Shown here: piece by piece, positions 60,470 to 64,000 of the stretch | How positions within the stretch are numbered: the stretch's first letter is position 1 | Layout of the letters: every line of letters starts with the position of its first letter | Made by a program: the position numbers and the translations under genes | Notes under the pieces: model-generated | Told to the model about the DNA's origin: nothing | What the model saw: only the letters and a program-made list of their open reading frames with translations | Databases searched by the model: none | From: Pseudofulvibacter geojedonensis | GTDB taxonomy: Bacteria; Bacteroidota; Bacteroidia; Flavobacteriales; Flavobacteriaceae | Reading direction: 5' to 3' | DNA: 64,000 nt | Assembly: GCF_042675745.1 (NCBI RefSeq) | Contig: NZ_JBHTJM010000003.1 | Location: 62,001 to 126,000 of the forward strand

Positions 60470-61192
60470 TTAACTCATTTTTAAAAAACCATACTTTATG
60501 ATACAATAAATAGCTCTAAATCCGTCTTTCCATCCAATTTTCTTTCCTTCGTGATAGAATCTTCCGTGATAAGATATTCCTACTTCATATAAGCGAAGAT
60601 GTTTAATACGAGCAATTTTTGCAGTTATCTCTGGTTCAAATCCAAAGCGTTTTTCATTTAATGGTACGGATTGAATGATTTCTGTTTTAAATAATTTATA
60701 ACAAGTTTCCATGTCTGTTAAATTCAGATTGGTTGATAAATTAGATAAAAAAGTTAGAAATTTATTTCCTTGATAGTGCCAAAAATATAAAATCCTTTTG
60801 GGTTGTTTACCCATAAATCTAGAACCATAAACTACATCTGCTTGGTTTTTTAAAACCGGATTTAAAAGTAGGTTATACTCTTCTGGGTAGTATTCTAAAT
60901 CTGCATCTTGAATTATTAAATATTCTCCAGAAGCTTTTGAAATTCCCGTATGTAAACAGGCTCCTTTCCCCATATTCTCAAGATGTGAAAATAATTTGAT
61001 GTTGGAGTTTGTATTTTTTTTTATAAACTGTTCTACTAAGCTCTTTGATTTATCAGTAGATTTGTCATCAATAACAATTATTTCTTTATCTATTTTATTT
61101 GTTAAAGTAACGCTTGTTACTTGGTTTAAAATAGTTAATATAGTAGTTTCTTCATTATATAATGGGATTAAAATGGTTAGTTTAGTAATCAT
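60470..61192 (-). CDS. Family 2 glycosyltransferase (dolichyl/polyprenyl-phosphate mannosyltransferase-like)
   Basis: The 240-residue GT-A protein has LTILIPLYNEETTI, IVIDDKSTDKS, IIQDADLEYYPEEY and GSRFMGKQ, and QSVPLNEKRFGFEPEITAKI, all typical of DPM1-like synthases that charge polyprenyl phosphate with a sugar. The upstream gene, overlapping by 11 bases, encodes a GT39-like membrane enzyme, which uses exactly such lipid-linked sugars. The two therefore probably form a donor and transferase pair. Confidence 0.88.
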   Translation of the reverse strand: MITKLTILIPLYNEETTILTILNQVTSVTLTNKIDKEIIVIDDKSTDKSKSLVEQFIKKNTNSNIKLFSHLENMGKGACLHTGISKASGEYLIIQDADLEYYPEEYNLLLNPVLKNQADVVYGSRFMGKQPKRILYFWHYQGNKFLTFLSNLSTNLNLTDMETCYKLFKTEIIQSVPLNEKRFGFEPEITAKIARIKHLRLYEVGISYHGRFYHEGKKIGWKDGFRAIYCIIKYGFLKMS

Positions 61193-63059
61193 TTTTAATA
61201 CTTTTTATTTTTTGATTGTTTAGATAAAGACTTTTTTCAATAATAATACCATTACTGTCCTTTTTAATTGTTTCTCCGTTGAGTTTCCCATTGATCCATT
61301 TACCCAATATTAGCTCCCCATTTTTAAAAATAACCTTTCCTTTGCCATGCCTTAGGTTATCTTTCCATTCTCCAATATATTTTTGCCCGTCTTCCCAATT
61401 ATAAACTCCATAGCCATTTCTTTTTTCATTTTTCCATTCACCCCAATAACCTAAATCGGGTGAAAATTTCATGAGATAAGTGTTAGGATTTTTTAATTCT
61501 TTAATGATTTTAAATTTTTCTGGATAGCGGTCTATTACAGGAACCAAATATTTTGAAGTAGATGAGTACCCCAGTTGTTCTACAACAACATAATCTACAT
61601 TTTTACTTTTTAAATATTCTATTTGTTCTTCTTTATTTGTTGTGTTTTTATAATTGGTTACATGCTTACCCGAAAACAAAAAGAAAAGAGCTTTTTTTCG
61701 TACACAAGTTACTGAGTTGGAATCTGTATTTTTATTTACCCATTTTGCAATTGAAAAGTAATTTTTATAATTGTTAGGGTAATCTATTTTTACTTGATGT
61801 TTTAGTTTTGAAACAGAATGGTAGCTGTAATTTATCCCCCAGCAAGTTATTATTAATACAAATGTTAAAAGGCTTAGATTTTTTTTATGTGAGGAAAGAA
61901 AAGTTCTGTAAATTATTTTTAAAATGTCAATAAACCCAAACACCAAAAGAAAAATAACTAATGGTATAATAGGAACTAAAAACCGAACACCATACCAAAC
62001 ATGTGGCCATATTAATAGTAGTCCACTAAAAAACAATATGTAAAGAGTAATATGTATATTTTTATGTCTTAGCTTGTACAGTGCAAAGGAGCAAACCCCA
62101 ATAACTACAATCCCTATTATCCAGCTTAAAAAAGATGCTGGAGTGTTATACAAAACTTCTTTTGTATGTACAATTCCAGAGGGTATTTCTTTGGAGATAT
62201 ACCTTTCAATATTTACTGAAAATCTATCAAATAAATCATTAAAATTTACTTTCCCTAACTCAGGATGGTAAGGGTTCTTTAATGCTACTTGATGCAAATA
62301 GGAGTTTTTAGGTAAAAAACTATTTCTAATTAGCCAAGGTGAATAAAGTGTAATAAAACCTATGACAAAGGCAATTGAATAACTCCATTTATTTTTGAGT
62401 ATAAAATAAAGAGTTGTACTTAATACAAGTGTTAAACCAATAGAACGAATGTAAAAAGTACAGGTAGCAATAATTATAAGTAAAATGAAATGATAATTTT
62501 TAAAAATAGGCTTTGAGAGATCTATTTTTAAAACAAGCCATAATGCTAATAATGAAAAAAAAATATAAGAAATTTCACTCATCATTATAGTTGAGTAGCT
62601 AAGAATAAAGTAGTTAAATAAAGTAACTAGACAAGAAATAAAAGCAACAGGTTCACTATTAGTTATTTTTTTGATAATGGAAAACAATAAAAGAACAGAA
62701 CTCAATAATAAAAATCCGTTAAAGGCTTTTATTACAATAATGTTATCTGAAAATATTGTTATAATACTTGCTACAATTGCTGGATATCCAGGAGGATAGT
62801 GAATATGTGCATCTGATTTTTGATGCTGTATGTTTTTGTAACCAGTACCGTTTGCAATAGAACTACCTAAAATATAATAATTTAGATTATCTCCATAGAC
62901 ACTAACTTTTTTGTCAAAAATATTTGGATAAATAATACAGAAAGTTACGAAAATAGTTAGTAGGTAAATATATTTTGAGGAGAAGCTTCTAACTAACTTG
63001 TCTATTTTATATTTTAATAAAATAGACTCAATTAACTTATGTAATTTACTTTTTAACAC
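61182..63059 (-). CDS. GT39/ArnT-like membrane glycosyltransferase fused to C-terminal MORN repeats
   Basis: The 625-residue protein starts with GTG. Residues about 30-420 hold some ten to twelve membrane helices with the periplasmic first-loop motif of the PMT/ArnT superfamily (HIHYPPGYPAIVA); a soluble domain follows (about 430-530). The end, from about 535, has MORN repeats: YWGEWKNEKRNGYGVYNW and YIGEWKDNLRHGKGKVIF, then LGKWINGKLNGE. It likely moves a sugar from a polyprenyl-phosphate donor, made by the adjoining GT2, to a periplasmic acceptor. Fusion with MORN repeats is unusual. Confidence 0.82.
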   Translation of the reverse strand: MLKSKLHKLIESILLKYKIDKLVRSFSSKYIYLLTIFVTFCIIYPNIFDKKVSVYGDNLNYYILGSSIANGTGYKNIQHQKSDAHIHYPPGYPAIVASIITIFSDNIIVIKAFNGFLLLSSVLLLFSIIKKITNSEPVAFISCLVTLFNYFILSYSTIMMSEISYIFFSLLALWLVLKIDLSKPIFKNYHFILLIIIATCTFYIRSIGLTLVLSTTLYFILKNKWSYSIAFVIGFITLYSPWLIRNSFLPKNSYLHQVALKNPYHPELGKVNFNDLFDRFSVNIERYISKEIPSGIVHTKEVLYNTPASFLSWIIGIVVIGVCSFALYKLRHKNIHITLYILFFSGLLLIWPHVWYGVRFLVPIIPLVIFLLVFGFIDILKIIYRTFLSSHKKNLSLLTFVLIITCWGINYSYHSVSKLKHQVKIDYPNNYKNYFSIAKWVNKNTDSNSVTCVRKKALFFLFSGKHVTNYKNTTNKEEQIEYLKSKNVDYVVVEQLGYSSTSKYLVPVIDRYPEKFKIIKELKNPNTYLMKFSPDLGYWGEWKNEKRNGYGVYNWEDGQKYIGEWKDNLRHGKGKVIFKNGELILGKWINGKLNGETIKKDSNGIIIEKSLYLNNQKIKSIKNDY

Positions 63060-63068
63060 AATATTAAA

Positions 63069-64000
63069 TTATATTTTGACTTTGATGCCTGAAATTAAAT
63101 AATCTGGATTGTCAGTTCCAAAGCTCAGAAAAATATATAAGTAGTCATTGTGAATGATAGGAGAAATAAAACCGCCGAGATGATCATTACACCAATCGTA
63201 TTCTGGATATTTATGGTTTAAATTAATGGGATTAACTATTATTGGACTTCTTTTATCATGTAACCAAGTATTGTTTTTTAGATTCATTAATCCATATTCT
63301 CTATTTAATGAAGTGAGATATTCGGAAGGGGATTCTTCACTGCCAATCAAAATGTATAAGTTGTTTTTATAAATTAAATAACTTGCATCATCTGCTTTTC
63401 CATGTAGGTAACCAGTTTCTTTTTTAGCTGAATGAATTTTATTAATGGATTCTATTTGAGAACCTTTATCTAGTAATGATATAATGTTTTGGGATGTATA
63501 TTCATAAATCTCTGTTTCTAAAACATTATTATCCCGTTTATGTAATAACAAACGATATAAACCGTTAAAATAAGTAATAGATAACGGAAAACTATTAGTA
63601 CCCTCTTCATACCAACCTTTTAATTTAATTTGTTTTGGTGGTTGAATTATATGTAAGTTTTCATCAATTAACATGTAGCAGGACGAGTAATTACCATTTT
63701 CAAGTTCTACTCCTAGTAGTACTAGATAATTACCATTTTTAAGTTGTAAAGGATTTCCTGTGCTAAATACGTTACCATTTGGTTTTGCAAAACCTATTTG
63801 CTTACTACTAACTAAAGGAGTGTAGTTAAAATTCCAGTCGGTTAAATTGGAACTTGTAGCGAAATATACAGAACGGCTCTTATGCGCCCTAAATACAACT
63901 GGTGTTAGTAAAACATAGTCTGTAGATGAACGCTTTATAATTCCTCCAGTCTGTATGTAGCCAATTCTATTGTTGTCTATGTAATTAGGGTAACTTTTAA
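63069..64000 (-). CDS. Beta-propeller-like protein, 5' end outside the window
   Basis: The frame is open from 63069 to the window edge, well beyond the ATG at 63674, and the residues read there (TDYVLLTPVVFRAHKSRSV, LTDWNFN, LQLKNGNYLVLLG) continue the same pattern, so the gene begins beyond 64000. At least 310 residues are present. The repeats of short strands with W or Y and Asn-Gly turns resemble five-bladed propellers of GH43/GH117-like or sialidase-like proteins, but I see no catalytic motif. It lies 9 bases upstream of the GT39-MORN gene and may share its transcript. Confidence 0.6.
   Translation of the reverse strand, partial: KSYPNYIDNNRIGYIQTGGIIKRSSTDYVLLTPVVFRAHKSRSVYFATSSNLTDWNFNYTPLVSSKQIGFAKPNGNVFSTGNPLQLKNGNYLVLLGVELENGNYSSCYMLIDENLHIIQPPKQIKLKGWYEEGTNSFPLSITYFNGLYRLLLHKRDNNVLETEIYEYTSQNIISLLDKGSQIESINKIHSAKKETGYLHGKADDASYLIYKNNLYILIGSEESPSEYLTSLNREYGLMNLKNNTWLHDKRSPIIVNPINLNHKYPEYDWCNDHLGGFISPIIHNDYLYIFLSFGTDNPDYLISGIKVKI

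Overview
The window is AT-rich chromosomal DNA from a member of the Bacteroidota, most likely a marine Flavobacteriaceae. The evidence is a type A T9SS sorting domain on the first gene, promoters of the TTG / TAnnTTTG class, A-rich ribosome binding regions, bacillithiol synthesis (bshC), and typical flavobacterial neighbours such as DUF4295 after rpmB-rpmG and DUF1599 with a DoxX-like protein near folP and tpiA.

Layout. 1-29.4 kb is mostly housekeeping: a truncated T9SS cargo protein, recR, a glycosyltransferase, a 2-oxoacid dehydrogenase E2, an exonuclease, cinA, rpmB-rpmG-DUF4295-ftsY-rimO, bshC, truA and an ABC exporter, facing the minus-strand cdaA and folP. Then come DUF1599, a DoxX-like protein, an orphan peptide-type permease, tpiA, a porin, prmA, clpS and a TauE/SafE permease.

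29.4-55.6 kb is the outstanding region: one co-directional run of 25 genes preceded by an unusual leader. The leader has three copies of a hairpin plus a 25-base motif, and two of them lie in 149-base direct repeats. The first gene is a NusG/UpxY-type antiterminator. Next comes a near-complete counterpart of the Pseudomonas quinolone signal (PQS) pathway: a PqsA-like aryl-CoA ligase, a PqsB-like pseudo-KASIII and a PqsC-like KASIII with a Cys-His dyad, a PqsD-like KASIII with a full Cys-His-Asn triad, a PqsE-like metallo-hydrolase, a PqsH/PqsL-like flavin monooxygenase, both anthranilate synthase subunits, kynureninase, and a DAHP synthase whose chorismate mutase tail is cut to about one helix. 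Mixed in are genes absent from the Pseudomonas pathway: an ACP, FabG, FabF, a chain-length-factor-like KAS, a FabZ-like dehydratase and a phosphopantetheinyl transferase (a dedicated type II chain builder of aryl-polyene style), an AurF-type diiron N-oxygenase with ferredoxin and ferredoxin reductase, a CrtI/RetSat-type oxidoreductase, an SCP2 protein, and an MMPL pump / LolA-like / outer-membrane set for export. My inference is an alkyl- or polyenyl-4-quinolone with its own acyl chain, possibly N-oxygenated, made by a quinolone/type II PKS hybrid system.

55.8-57.9 kb is a 2.1-kb island in the 3' end of tRNA-Arg(ACG). It is bounded by a 15-base direct repeat with a 14-base inverted repeat just inside, and carries only a DUF4365 nuclease-like gene and an unknown partner, a candidate defence module without an integrase. 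58-64 kb holds apt, acs, a GT2 glycosyltransferase, a GT39-like membrane glycosyltransferase fused to MORN repeats, and a truncated beta-propeller-like gene running off the end.
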